Source: Granulibacter bethesdensis (GTDB lineage Bacteria; Pseudomonadota; Alphaproteobacteria; Acetobacterales; Acetobacteraceae). Taken from it: DNA of 64,000 nucleotides. The DNA is taken from contig NZ_CP018194.1 in assembly GCF_001889545.1 (NCBI RefSeq), positions 2,119,501 to 2,183,500 on the forward strand. The letters are read 5' to 3'. The notes under the pieces were generated by a model. It did not search any database, was not told the origin of the DNA, and saw only the letters and a list, made by a program, of their open reading frames with translations. Shown here piece by piece: positions 38,805 to 46,690 of the stretch; the stretch's first letter is position 1, and every line of letters begins with the position of its first letter. A program made the translations under genes and the position numbers.

Positions 38805-39902
38805 ATGAGCATCGAACTGCGCCATATCAGCCTTGGTTTCGAGGGAGAGGCAGGGGTCCGGGACATATCCCTGCCCATTGAAAGCGGCGAATTCCTGGCT
38901 CTGGTGGGCCCCTCCGGCGCGGGCAAGACGACATTGCTGCGTCTGATCGCCGGGTTGTTGCAACCGCAGACCGGGCAGATCCTGATCAACGGGCGGGATG
39001 TGACGCATGCCCCCGCCAAGGAACGTAATATCGGCTTCGTCTTTCAGAACTACGCGTTGTTCCGCCATATGAGCGTCGCCGACAATATCGCCTTCGGCCT
39101 GACTGTTCTGCCACGCTCACGCCGCCCGTCGCGTGCCGCGATTGGCCGCCGGGTAGAGGAACTGCTTCATCTGGTGCAGGTGCCGGAACTGGCTGGTCGC
39201 ATGCCGGATCAGCTCTCCGGCGGGCAAAAACAACGCATCGCTCTTGCGCGCGCCCTGGCGACCGAGCCGCAAACCCTGTTGCTGGATGAGCCTTTCGGCG
39301 CGCTGGACCCGCTGGTGCGCAAGGATATCCGCACATGGCTGCGGGGGCTGCATCGTCAACTCGGGCTGACCAGCATCTTTGTCACACATGATCAGGGGGA
39401 GGCCATGGAAATGGCCGATCGGGTCGCCGTCCTGCGGGCCGGACAGTTGCAGCAGGTCGGCAGTCCCCAGCAGCTGGAAGCGCATCCCGACACCGCCTTC
39501 GTGCACCGTTTTCTGGGCGAGACAGTGACTTTCATCGCGGAAAGCCGCGACAGCCATCTGTCACTGCCCGAGCTGCCCGATCACCAGCCTCTTGCAACCG
39601 CCCTTCCGGATGGCAAGGCTTTGCTCTCCGTACGTCCCTATCATATCCGCTTGACCGAGGGTCATCTGGCCCGCGTCGAGGATATTGCGCTGGCCGGACC
39701 ATTCACACGGGTTGTGCTGTCCCTTCAAGGGCGCATGGTCGATGTGCTGCTGCCGCCAGGGGCAGAGGTTCCGGAACGGGGCAGCGTACACGGGCTGGAT
39801 GTCAGCCTGGGCCATCATTTTCCTGACAACCACCCCGCAGACATGCCGCATATCAGGACCGGGGCAACCAATTTATTACATAATTTTGCTGAAGCCGCCT
39901 GA
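38805..39902 (+). CDS. cysA: Sulfate ABC transporter ATP-binding protein CysA
   Basis: A 365-residue ATPase: Walker A GPSGAGKT, Q-loop VFQNYALFRHMSVADNI, signature LSGGQKQRIALARALA, Walker B LLLDEPFGALD, switch His in VTHDQGEAMEMADR, and a C-terminal TOBE-like domain from about 240. It powers sulfate import. It closes the operon; the two-component gene at 39983 follows after 80 bases. Confidence 0.95.
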   Translation: MSIELRHISLGFEGEAGVRDISLPIESGEFLALVGPSGAGKTTLLRLIAGLLQPQTGQILINGRDVTHAPAKERNIGFVFQNYALFRHMSVADNIAFGLTVLPRSRRPSRAAIGRRVEELLHLVQVPELAGRMPDQLSGGQKQRIALARALATEPQTLLLDEPFGALDPLVRKDIRTWLRGLHRQLGLTSIFVTHDQGEAMEMADRVAVLRAGQLQQVGSPQQLEAHPDTAFVHRFLGETVTFIAESRDSHLSLPELPDHQPLATALPDGKALLSVRPYHIRLTEGHLARVEDIALAGPFTRVVLSLQGRMVDVLLPPGAEVPERGSVHGLDVSLGHHFPDNHPADMPHIRTGATNLLHNFAEAA

Positions 39903-39982
39903 ACCGTCCCCTGCCCTATGGCGCTCAATAAACGGAATGATAGTTTAATCATTCTTTTTTCGTCATTCAGGGCACCTTGTTC

Positions 39983-40738
39983 ATGGTTGATCAGACTACA
40001 CCGAATGCCATGACGGCAGAGAATGCCGGAGCCCCCTATATTCTCGTGGTCGAGGATGATCCCGGCATGCGTGTGCTGATCATGCGCGTGCTGCGTGAAA
40101 ACGGTTTCCGGACCAGTGCCGTAAGGGATGGACGGGAGATGTGGCCCTCCATCGAACAGCTGATGCCGGATCTGATTCTGATGGATGTCATGCTGCCGGG
40201 TGGCAGCGGTTTCGACCTCTGCAAGGCACTGCGTCAGTCCAGTCAGGTACCGATCATCATGGTCAGTGCACGGGGCGAGGAAATGGACCGCGTGCTGGGA
40301 CTGGAACTCGGCGCGGATGATTATATTGCCAAACCGTTCGGTAAACAGGAGCTTCTCGCCCGCGTTCGTGCCGTCCTGCGACGCGGTCCGGTGAACGAAC
40401 CAACCGCAAAAGGCAAGAGCGAGACAATATGCTTCGCGGGCTGGCAGATCGACATGAAGCGCCGCGAACTGACCGATCCCAGCGGAGCCGTCGTCGATCT
40501 GTCCGGTGCGGAATATGATCTGCTGTTGAGTTTTCTGGAAAACGCCCAACGGGTGATCGGGCGCGACCGTCTGCTGGAACTGTCACGCACCCGGCTTGGC
40601 GATGTTTCCGACCGCAGTATTGACGTACTGGTCAGCCGCCTGCGCCGCAAGATCGGCAATCGCGTAGGGGAACGCCCGTTGATCCGCACCATTCGCGGGG
40701 TCGGCTATATGTTCGCCGCCGATGTTGAACGGGAATGA
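39983..40738 (+). CDS. OmpR-family response regulator
   Basis: A 251-residue regulator: receiver domain with the phosphoacceptor Asp in PDLILMDVMLPG, acidic pair VVEDDPG, Lys in YIAKPFGKQEL, and an OmpR/PhoB winged-helix (LSGAEYDLLLSFLENAQRVIGRDRLLELSR, SRLRRKIG, IRTIRGVGYMF). It overlaps the kinase start by four bases (ATGA), so the pair is coupled. ATG 39983 is chosen over TTG 39977. The signal is unknown; proximity to cys genes gives no proof of a sulfate link. Confidence 0.93.
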   Translation: MVDQTTPNAMTAENAGAPYILVVEDDPGMRVLIMRVLRENGFRTSAVRDGREMWPSIEQLMPDLILMDVMLPGGSGFDLCKALRQSSQVPIIMVSARGEEMDRVLGLELGADDYIAKPFGKQELLARVRAVLRRGPVNEPTAKGKSETICFAGWQIDMKRRELTDPSGAVVDLSGAEYDLLLSFLENAQRVIGRDRLLELSRTRLGDVSDRSIDVLVSRLRRKIGNRVGERPLIRTIRGVGYMFAADVERE

Positions 40739-42180
40739 AGCGGTTTCATCTCTGGCCACGCGGACTGATCGGTCGCGTGACGCTGGTGCTGCTGCTGGCC
40801 ACGCTGCTGGAATTTCTGGGCAGCACTATCGTCTATGAACAGACCGAGATCTATTATGCCGATGACCTTGCCGTTCAGCGTGTGGCCGAACGTCTGGCGC
40901 TGAGCTATCGCGTGCTGATGGCAGCCGAGGAGGAAGAACGGCCGGCCCTTGCGAAACGCCTGTCCTCTCCTGACCTTCAGATCGGGTGGTTTGACTCTGG
41001 AGCTGGCACATCTCCGACCAATCCGGTTCAGATCGGCAGTTTCAGCCTGCCTGGGAATGCCCTGTCCCTGCCACCGACATCTCCCCGGGATGCGGGGCTG
41101 CTGCGGATGCAGGGGCTGCTGATCAACAGTCAGGATCTGCTCGAAAATGTGGAGCTGCGTCTCAGCCGGGGCGGCCGCAGCCTGATCGGCACCAGACGTG
41201 ATCTGATCGGCACCATGCGGCTGCCGGGCCATGTCGACAAGGATGGCCCCCGTGACAGCTTCATCGTGTTTTTCGCAACCGGCGTTCTGGGCAGATTGCC
41301 GGGATTTTATGGTGGTCTGCTCTCTGCGGCGATTCTGGCCTGCTGCGTACTGGCCGCTGCCGCCATGCTGGTACGGACGCTGGGTCTGCCACTGCGGACA
41401 CTGGCTCAGGCAGCAGATGCGATCGGCCATGGCCCCCCGGTCCAGATCAAGCCCAGCGGCCCGCGTGAGGTGCGGCAGGTGGCACAGGCCTTCAATGCCA
41501 TGCAGACCCGCATCTCCCATCTCATCAATGACCGTACTCAGGCTCTGGCGGCGGTCTCGCATGATTTGCGCACCCCCATCCAACGCCTGCGGCTGCGCGC
41601 CAGCTTTCTGGATGATAGGGAGGCTCAGGCCGCCATTGAGGACGATCTGGACGAGATGGAGGCCATGGTCTCCTCCGTGCTGGCTTTTCTGGCGGGGGAT
41701 ACGGATCCTGAAAAACGCCGCCCCGCCGATCTGGCCACCATGCTGGAAACGCTGGTGGATGATGCCAGTGATGCCGGACAGCTTGCCACCTATTCCGGGC
41801 CTGAACATTGTATCCATACGGTGCGCCCCGTCGCCATGAAGCGGGCCTTCGCCAATCTGATCGGCAATGCATTGAAATATGCCAGCCGGGCCGATGTGAC
41901 CCTGTTCTCGACCGACCACAACGTACAGATCCTCATCGAGGATAACGGTCCCGGTATTCCGGAGGCGGAGCTGGAAAACGTGCTGGAGCCATTCCGCCGC
42001 ATCGAGGCATCCCGCAACCGTGACACGGGCGGTATGGGGCTGGGCCTTGCCATCGTAAGGCAGGTCGTGGAGCGGGAAGGCGGCAGCATCACCCTGTCCA
42101 ACCGCACAGGCGGCGGGTTACGGGCCAAAATCGTGCTGCCGCTGCATCCCCCGCAGACCAAAGATCAACAAACCGGCTGA
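40735..42180 (+). CDS. Sensor histidine kinase, EnvZ-like
   Basis: A 481-residue inner-membrane kinase with two helices (about 12-32 and 185-210) flanking a periplasmic domain of some 150 residues. A HAMP region follows, then H-box AVSHDLRTPIQRLRLRASF, N-box NLIGNALKYA, G1 IEDNGPGIPEA and G2 GGMGLGLAIVRQVV. It phosphorylates the OmpR-type partner encoded just upstream. Ligand of the periplasmic domain is unknown. Confidence 0.92.
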   Translation: MKRFHLWPRGLIGRVTLVLLLATLLEFLGSTIVYEQTEIYYADDLAVQRVAERLALSYRVLMAAEEEERPALAKRLSSPDLQIGWFDSGAGTSPTNPVQIGSFSLPGNALSLPPTSPRDAGLLRMQGLLINSQDLLENVELRLSRGGRSLIGTRRDLIGTMRLPGHVDKDGPRDSFIVFFATGVLGRLPGFYGGLLSAAILACCVLAAAAMLVRTLGLPLRTLAQAADAIGHGPPVQIKPSGPREVRQVAQAFNAMQTRISHLINDRTQALAAVSHDLRTPIQRLRLRASFLDDREAQAAIEDDLDEMEAMVSSVLAFLAGDTDPEKRRPADLATMLETLVDDASDAGQLATYSGPEHCIHTVRPVAMKRAFANLIGNALKYASRADVTLFSTDHNVQILIEDNGPGIPEAELENVLEPFRRIEASRNRDTGGMGLGLAIVRQVVEREGGSITLSNRTGGGLRAKIVLPLHPPQTKDQQTG

Positions 42181-42194
42181 AGCGTTTTTTCAGG

Positions 42195-42225
42195 CAGCCA
42201 TATTTTGTCCCAGCCATATTTTGTC
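42195..42225. repeat. Tandem 15-bp direct repeat upstream of the carbonic anhydrase gene
   Basis: CAGCCATATTTTGTC occurs at 42195-42209 and again at 42211-42225 with one base between, so the period is 16 bases. It lies 108-138 bases before the carbonic anhydrase start and just after the kinase stop codon. It may be two adjacent binding sites. Confidence 0.55.
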
Positions 42226-42332
42226 ACGGCGTTTTTGCAACTGCGAAAAATCCATGCGCCATAACATTGGGGCGGCCGGGTGGTCGCTTCCTCCTGCGGA
42301 GGATCGTTCAGGACAGTACAGGAGACCGTCCC

Positions 42333-43034
42333 ATGGATACATTCATCAGCGGTATGGCCCGATTCCGGGGCGAGGTCTTTCCCCAGAACCGGGCCCTGTA
42401 TGAGAAGCTTGCGCGTGAAGGCCAACAGCCGAAAGCGCTGATGATTTCCTGCGCGGACAGCCGCGTCATTCCTGAAATGATCGCCCAATGTGGTCCGGGC
42501 GAGCTGTTTGTTTCCCGCAATGTCGGCAACATCGTGCCGCCTTATGTGGATGAATCCTCTCTGAGCGGCGAAGTCGGCTCCGCGATCGAATATGCCGTGG
42601 CCGTGCTGGGCGTCAGTGACATTGTCGTATGCGGCCATTCCGATTGCGGTGCGATGAAGGCCATCATGAACCCGTCCGCGCTGGAACCGCTGCCGCATGT
42701 CAAATCCTGGCTGCGTCATGGCTGCGGGGATCACCAGCGCCTGTGCGAGGGCCTGCCCTCCACCGAAACCGGCGGCGATCCGGTTCGAACCCTGGCCATG
42801 CGCAATGTTGCCTTGCAACTGAACAATCTGCGCAGCTACCCCGTCGTGCGGGAAGCTGTCGCGCATGGTCGGCTGAGGCTCCATGGCTGGGTGTTCAACA
42901 TCGAATCCGGCGGCGTCTATGCGCTGGATGGCGAGACCGGGCGCTATCACGAAGTCATGGATCACCGCCTGCCGGTTGCCATTCATGCGGCCAATGAGGA
43001 TGCAGCGTCGATTATTCCAATGGCCGCTGAATAA
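42333..43034 (+). CDS. Beta-class carbonic anhydrase
   Basis: Zinc enzyme of 233 residues that interconverts CO2 and bicarbonate. The zinc ligands are in SCADSR and GHSDCGAM, within the beta-CA pattern, and NVGNIVPPY and EYAVAVLGV are conserved. AGGAGA about ten bases before ATG 42333 fixes the start. It is followed by a strong terminator. It could supply bicarbonate for carboxylations or pH control in an acid-producing organism. Confidence 0.94.
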   Translation: MDTFISGMARFRGEVFPQNRALYEKLAREGQQPKALMISCADSRVIPEMIAQCGPGELFVSRNVGNIVPPYVDESSLSGEVGSAIEYAVAVLGVSDIVVCGHSDCGAMKAIMNPSALEPLPHVKSWLRHGCGDHQRLCEGLPSTETGGDPVRTLAMRNVALQLNNLRSYPVVREAVAHGRLRLHGWVFNIESGGVYALDGETGRYHEVMDHRLPVAIHAANEDAASIIPMAAE

Positions 43035-43091
43035 AGACCGTTTTCCTTCCCTTCCTGCCCCCGACAGGTTGAAACAGTGCCGTTGCCCCCG

Positions 43092-43130
43092 ACCGCGAGA
43101 AAAGAATCCTCTTTTCTCGCGGTTTTTTTT
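43092..43130 (+). terminator. Intrinsic terminator after the carbonic anhydrase gene
   Basis: Stem ACCGCGAGAAAAGA (43092-43105) pairs with TCTTTTCTCGCGGT (43110-43123) around ATCC, followed by a run of T. Confidence 0.9.
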
Positions 43131-43316
43131 ATGCAGCCCGGCGAGCTTCGTACAATCTGTCATCTATCATCGCTATTTTTTTGAAAAACCGCACAGATTA
43201 TACCCGGACAGCCTTCCCCCTTACGGAATCAGACGATAAAGCATGCCACGGTGCGGCCGAATGGCAGTGTCACCGCACAGATCGGCACAAGCGCCACAAT
43301 GCGGCGGAGGATTTTG

Positions 43317-43835
43317 ATGACTCTTCGTTATACCGGACCTGCAATCGCATGTATGGCGCTTGCCCTGTCGGCCTGTCAGAAGCCGCCGGAAGCCCCATCC
43401 AAACCAGCCTATATTTATGAAGCTGATACAGTCGGCGCAGCCCCGTCCTGCTCCGCACAGGAAGTCACCCTGACCCCGGGCAAGGAAAGCGCCATCACCA
43501 TGACCGTCCAGAATGACGGCGGCTGGTGCGCGGCCAAAGTCACGCAGCCCGATCGCTCCCCCTATACGGCCGGGCTGCTGATCGCCCGTCCGGCTCACGG
43601 CAAGGTGGTTGTGCACAGTGTCGGCTATGACACCCGCACCGATTACACCCCCGATCCGGGCTATCAGGGCGCTGACAGCTATGCGGTCCAGCTGCTGCCG
43701 GGTGATGCCATCCTGCGCGTGAACGTGACCGTGACCCCGGGCAAGACCAATATCACCCCCGCCGTCACCGCTCCGAAGCCTTCCAAGGCAACGGCCACGC
43801 ATAAGCGCAGCAGCAGCAAGAGCAAGAAACACTGA
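43317..43835 (+). CDS. Predicted lipoprotein with cadherin-like beta fold and basic tail
   Basis: A 172-residue protein with a lipobox (LALSACQK), so anchored in the envelope. The middle (ARPAHGKVVVHSVGYDTRTDYTPDPGYQGADSYAVQL) matches the Y-x-P-x2-G-Y-x-G-x-D-S pattern of bacterial cadherin-like or Ig-type domains. The C-terminus is a Lys/Ser-rich basic tail that may bind peptidoglycan or other polyanions. GGAGG six bases before ATG 43317 fixes the start. Confidence 0.75.
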   Translation: MTLRYTGPAIACMALALSACQKPPEAPSKPAYIYEADTVGAAPSCSAQEVTLTPGKESAITMTVQNDGGWCAAKVTQPDRSPYTAGLLIARPAHGKVVVHSVGYDTRTDYTPDPGYQGADSYAVQLLPGDAILRVNVTVTPGKTNITPAVTAPKPSKATATHKRSSSKSKKH

Positions 43836-43908
43836 ACGACCCTGTTGTGCACATGCCTTTCCTCCATCAGGGAAGGCATGTGTGATCCGTAAAGACGCAC
43901 CCCGAAAG

Positions 43909-43944
43909 AAAAAACCGCCGGACAACAGCCCGGCGGTTTTTTTT
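43909..43944. terminator. Bidirectional terminator between convergent genes
   Basis: AAAAAACCGCCGG pairs with CCGGCGGTTTTTT around an eight-base loop. It ends the rightward lipoprotein gene and the leftward 44007-44537 gene. Confidence 0.85.
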
Positions 43945-44006
43945 AATGCCGTCGCTCAGGGAGGAGGGGAACGGGAAAACGTTCCGCGCGCCCCGCTCGA
44001 ATCAGC

Positions 44007-44537
44007 TCAGTGCTTCCTGCTGCGGCGGGAAGAAGAAGGGGCGGACACGGCAGGTCCATCCTGCAATACACGACAGGCAGGTGCAGTCGCGGGATAAGTA
44101 TCCTTACCGGCTGCATAGCTGGCCAGCATGCTGTCTTTCGGCAGCGCCATCACTTCCGTAAACAGCGGCGTGCCAAGCACGCAGAAATCGCTGCCTTCCT
44201 TGAGGGAGTTTGTGGACTGCCCATTGGCAAGGCCGGTGATGAAAATATCGTGGACCTTCTGAGCAGACTTCCCGGCAGCCTTCTTAAACCAGGCGCTGAC
44301 ATCCTCATGCGCCGCAGCCAGAGCGGGGCGGTAACGGGTCACGAAGCTGTTATACGCATCTTCGGTATGGCAGGCCTTGGCGATCACCTGCAATTCGCTC
44401 TGGAGGGCGACTGTATCAAAGGCCGCCTGCTCTGCCTGGCTGGAGCATCCCGAAGCGGCCATAGCCGGGGCTGCCCCCCCCATCGCTGCGGCGGCAAGGC
44501 TTGCGGAAAAGCAAAATCCGTAAAGGACGGCGCGCAT
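44007..44537 (-). CDS. Exported hypothetical protein
   Basis: A 176-residue protein with a signal peptide (MRAVLYGFCFSASLAAAAMGGAAPAMA). The mature part is alpha-helical with four cysteines (SGCSS, AKACHTE, DFCVLG, PACRVL) that could form two disulfides, followed by a short Ser/Arg tail (SAPSSSRRSRKH). ATG 44537 is chosen because AGGG lies nine bases upstream. It is not recognised. Paired convergently with the lipoprotein gene at 43317. Confidence 0.68.
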   Translation of the reverse strand: MRAVLYGFCFSASLAAAAMGGAAPAMAASGCSSQAEQAAFDTVALQSELQVIAKACHTEDAYNSFVTRYRPALAAAHEDVSAWFKKAAGKSAQKVHDIFITGLANGQSTNSLKEGSDFCVLGTPLFTEVMALPKDSMLASYAAGKDTYPATAPACRVLQDGPAVSAPSSSRRSRKH

Positions 44538-44869
44538 GGATATCATCCCTTGCATCTGTTTACACCGGCTCAGGAGCCAGCGTGCGGATACTCCCGAGCC
44601 TCCCCCCTGCACGATCCTTACGACCGGCGGGACGAGTAATCGTGGCAAGTCTTCATCTCTGACCAAAAATGCCTTGGGGATCAGAGTTTAGGAAGGTTTT
44701 GATAAAGCGAAACCCGAAAGAATCAAGTCCGCAGCCTGGGGACAATACCACCGTCATGAAAATATTTCCTGCCTCTGGCAGGCAGAGTGTGCGGGAGGGC
44801 TGGCGATTTTCAGTCCCGCTGGCTACAGCGACAGTGGCGCAGGCGGATCGAAGGAGCAAGCGGCAGACA
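44538..44869. other. 332-base divergent intergenic region
   Basis: It lies between the leftward exported-protein gene and the rightward pseudo-protease gene and must hold both promoters. The upstream part of the pseudo-protease frame is open across it (from 44669) but lacks a good start signal. I see no other structure. Confidence 0.4.
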
Positions 44870-45859
44870 ATGTCGGAAGACCGGTGGCAAATACCGCAAA
44901 ACATGCAGCCTCATCCTTCGGATTACAGCTTCGATCTGGAGGCTGTCCTGCAAGGAATTGTCTTCCTGCGTTGTATTGGCCCGGATGGGTTTGATCCCGA
45001 TGGCGCTGACGATCAGGGCGCGCAGCGGACCGGGAGCGGTGTCGTGATCGAGGTCGGTTCCAGCCAGACAAAAATGGTCATCACCATGACCTATCTGGTG
45101 AACGACGCCGATGCGATCTGGATCACGACACAGGCCGGTCAGGTCACGCCGGGCCATATCATCGCGCTGGATCATGAAAGCGGCTTTGCACTGATCCGCC
45201 CCGCTGACGCATTGGCCTGCCCCACCATACAGATCGGCGATCCCTCCAACGTCGCCAGCGAAAGCAGCGCTATTCTGGCGGCCTCCGGCGGCATCACCCA
45301 TGCGGTGGAAACGCGGATCATTGCCCGTCAGGAATTTGCCGGATACTGGGAATACCATATCCCCGATGCGCTGCTGGTCACTCCACCGCATCCCGTCTGG
45401 GGTGGCTGCGCCCTGATCGGCATGGACGGTCGCCTGCTGGGAATTGCCGCCGTCGTGTTGCAGCAGGGCGATGTCGGCGCGGGACAGCTCGACATCAACC
45501 TGATCATTCCGGTCTCTCACCTGCAAGCCATTCTGCCAGAGCTGCTGACCCATGGCAGACGGCTGGCCAGTCGGCCATGGCTGGGCCTGCTGGCGGCTGA
45601 ACAGGAAGCGGGAATCCTCATCAGCGATGTTGTTCCACACGGTCCGGCCGAAGCCGCCGGTCTGCGACAAGGCGACCAGATCACCGCTATCAATGGCAAG
45701 GAGCCGGGTGATCTGGCAACGCTGTGGCGGTTGTTATGGCAAAGCGGGGCGCCACCCGTGGAGGTTGCTATCACCATCCGGCGGGATGGCCAGACCATGC
45801 ATACGCAGGTTCATGCCATTGACCGCTATCTGTATGACAAAACCCCCCGGATACATTGA
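44870..45859 (+). CDS. HtrA/DegP-like PDZ protein, likely a pseudo-protease
   Basis: A 329-residue protein with the trypsin-like fold of S1C proteases followed by a PDZ domain (about 230-315: RPWLGLLAAEQEAGILISDVVPHGPAEAAGLRQGDQITAINGK). Against DegP all three triad positions look lost: TNNHV becomes TMTYL (His to Tyr), SDDQSDIAL becomes LDHESGFAL (Asp to Gly), and GNSGGAL becomes PVWGGCAL (Ser to Trp). It may be a chaperone or scaffold, not an enzyme. No signal peptide is seen with ATG 44870 (AAGGAG 13 bases upstream); ATG 44756 would add 38 residues. Confidence 0.78.
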   Translation: MSEDRWQIPQNMQPHPSDYSFDLEAVLQGIVFLRCIGPDGFDPDGADDQGAQRTGSGVVIEVGSSQTKMVITMTYLVNDADAIWITTQAGQVTPGHIIALDHESGFALIRPADALACPTIQIGDPSNVASESSAILAASGGITHAVETRIIARQEFAGYWEYHIPDALLVTPPHPVWGGCALIGMDGRLLGIAAVVLQQGDVGAGQLDINLIIPVSHLQAILPELLTHGRRLASRPWLGLLAAEQEAGILISDVVPHGPAEAAGLRQGDQITAINGKEPGDLATLWRLLWQSGAPPVEVAITIRRDGQTMHTQVHAIDRYLYDKTPRIH

Positions 45860-45877
45860 CCTCCCTGCCTTACTCCG

Positions 45878-46558
45878 TCAGGCAGGAACGCTGCCCTTGG
45901 CCCGTTCGACCGCATATTTGATCAGCGCCGCCGCGGAATTATAGCCCAGCTTGCTGCGGATCTGCAGCGCCGCATGCGCCGCCGTGCGGTAGCTGACGCC
46001 AAGGATCACGGCAATCTCGTTCAGGCTGCGTCCCTGACCGAGCAGATCGAACACCTCCCGCTCCCGTCGGGATAACGGGCGCAGGGGGTCATCCGGCTCC
46101 CGCAGCGTGTGGAGAGCGATTTTCTCGGCAACCCGTGGACCGAGATGCATCCCACCCGCGAGCACCTTGTCCAATGCCTCCAGCATGCTGAACGGATCAT
46201 CATTCTTGGTCAGATAGGCGGAGGCACCACCCTCCAGCGCGCGGGAGACAAAAGCGGGATCCTCATACATGCTGAACACAATGACCTTCAGGGAAGGCAC
46301 GTCCGCCTTCATGGCGGCCAGAACCTCCAGCCCCGGCATGTCAGGCAGATTGAGGTCGAGCACAACGACCGCAGGGCTGTGCTCCCGGTTCAGACGCACG
46401 CCTTCAGCACCCGTGCTGGCCTCGATCACCTCAACCCGCTCCTCAGCATGATCCTGAGCAGAACCGGCAACCACTTTGCGCGCAGGGGTATAATCCGTCA
46501 GCAAACGTCGGCATCCGGCACGAACAATCGGATGATCCTCGATCAGCAGCACCTTCAT
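45878..46558 (-). CDS. LuxR/NarL-family response regulator
   Basis: A 226-residue regulator: receiver domain with phosphoacceptor Asp in VVVLDLNLPDMPGLEVL, Lys in AYLTKNDDP, and a LuxR-type HTH (LSRREREVFDLLGQGRSLNEIAVILGVSYRTAAHAALQI). The start is set by AAGGA before ATG 46558. It sits downstream of the histidine kinase gene by 132 bases in the same direction and is probably part of the same unit. Position near the xox/lut locus suggests it regulates methanol and lanthanide genes, as ErbR or PedR2 do in pseudomonads; this is an inference. Confidence 0.9.
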   Translation of the reverse strand: MKVLLIEDHPIVRAGCRRLLTDYTPARKVVAGSAQDHAEERVEVIEASTGAEGVRLNREHSPAVVVLDLNLPDMPGLEVLAAMKADVPSLKVIVFSMYEDPAFVSRALEGGASAYLTKNDDPFSMLEALDKVLAGGMHLGPRVAEKIALHTLREPDDPLRPLSRREREVFDLLGQGRSLNEIAVILGVSYRTAAHAALQIRSKLGYNSAAALIKYAVERAKGSVPA

Positions 46559-46690
46559 CCTGTATTCCTTCCCCGCGTTCATACGGCATCCTTCAGACCG
46601 TCAGCACCGTCACCGGCAGACCGAACTGCACCACCGGACGGCACCCTCAGCGGGATACCTTCTTACAGGCCTTGGCTTATAGGCCGTGGC

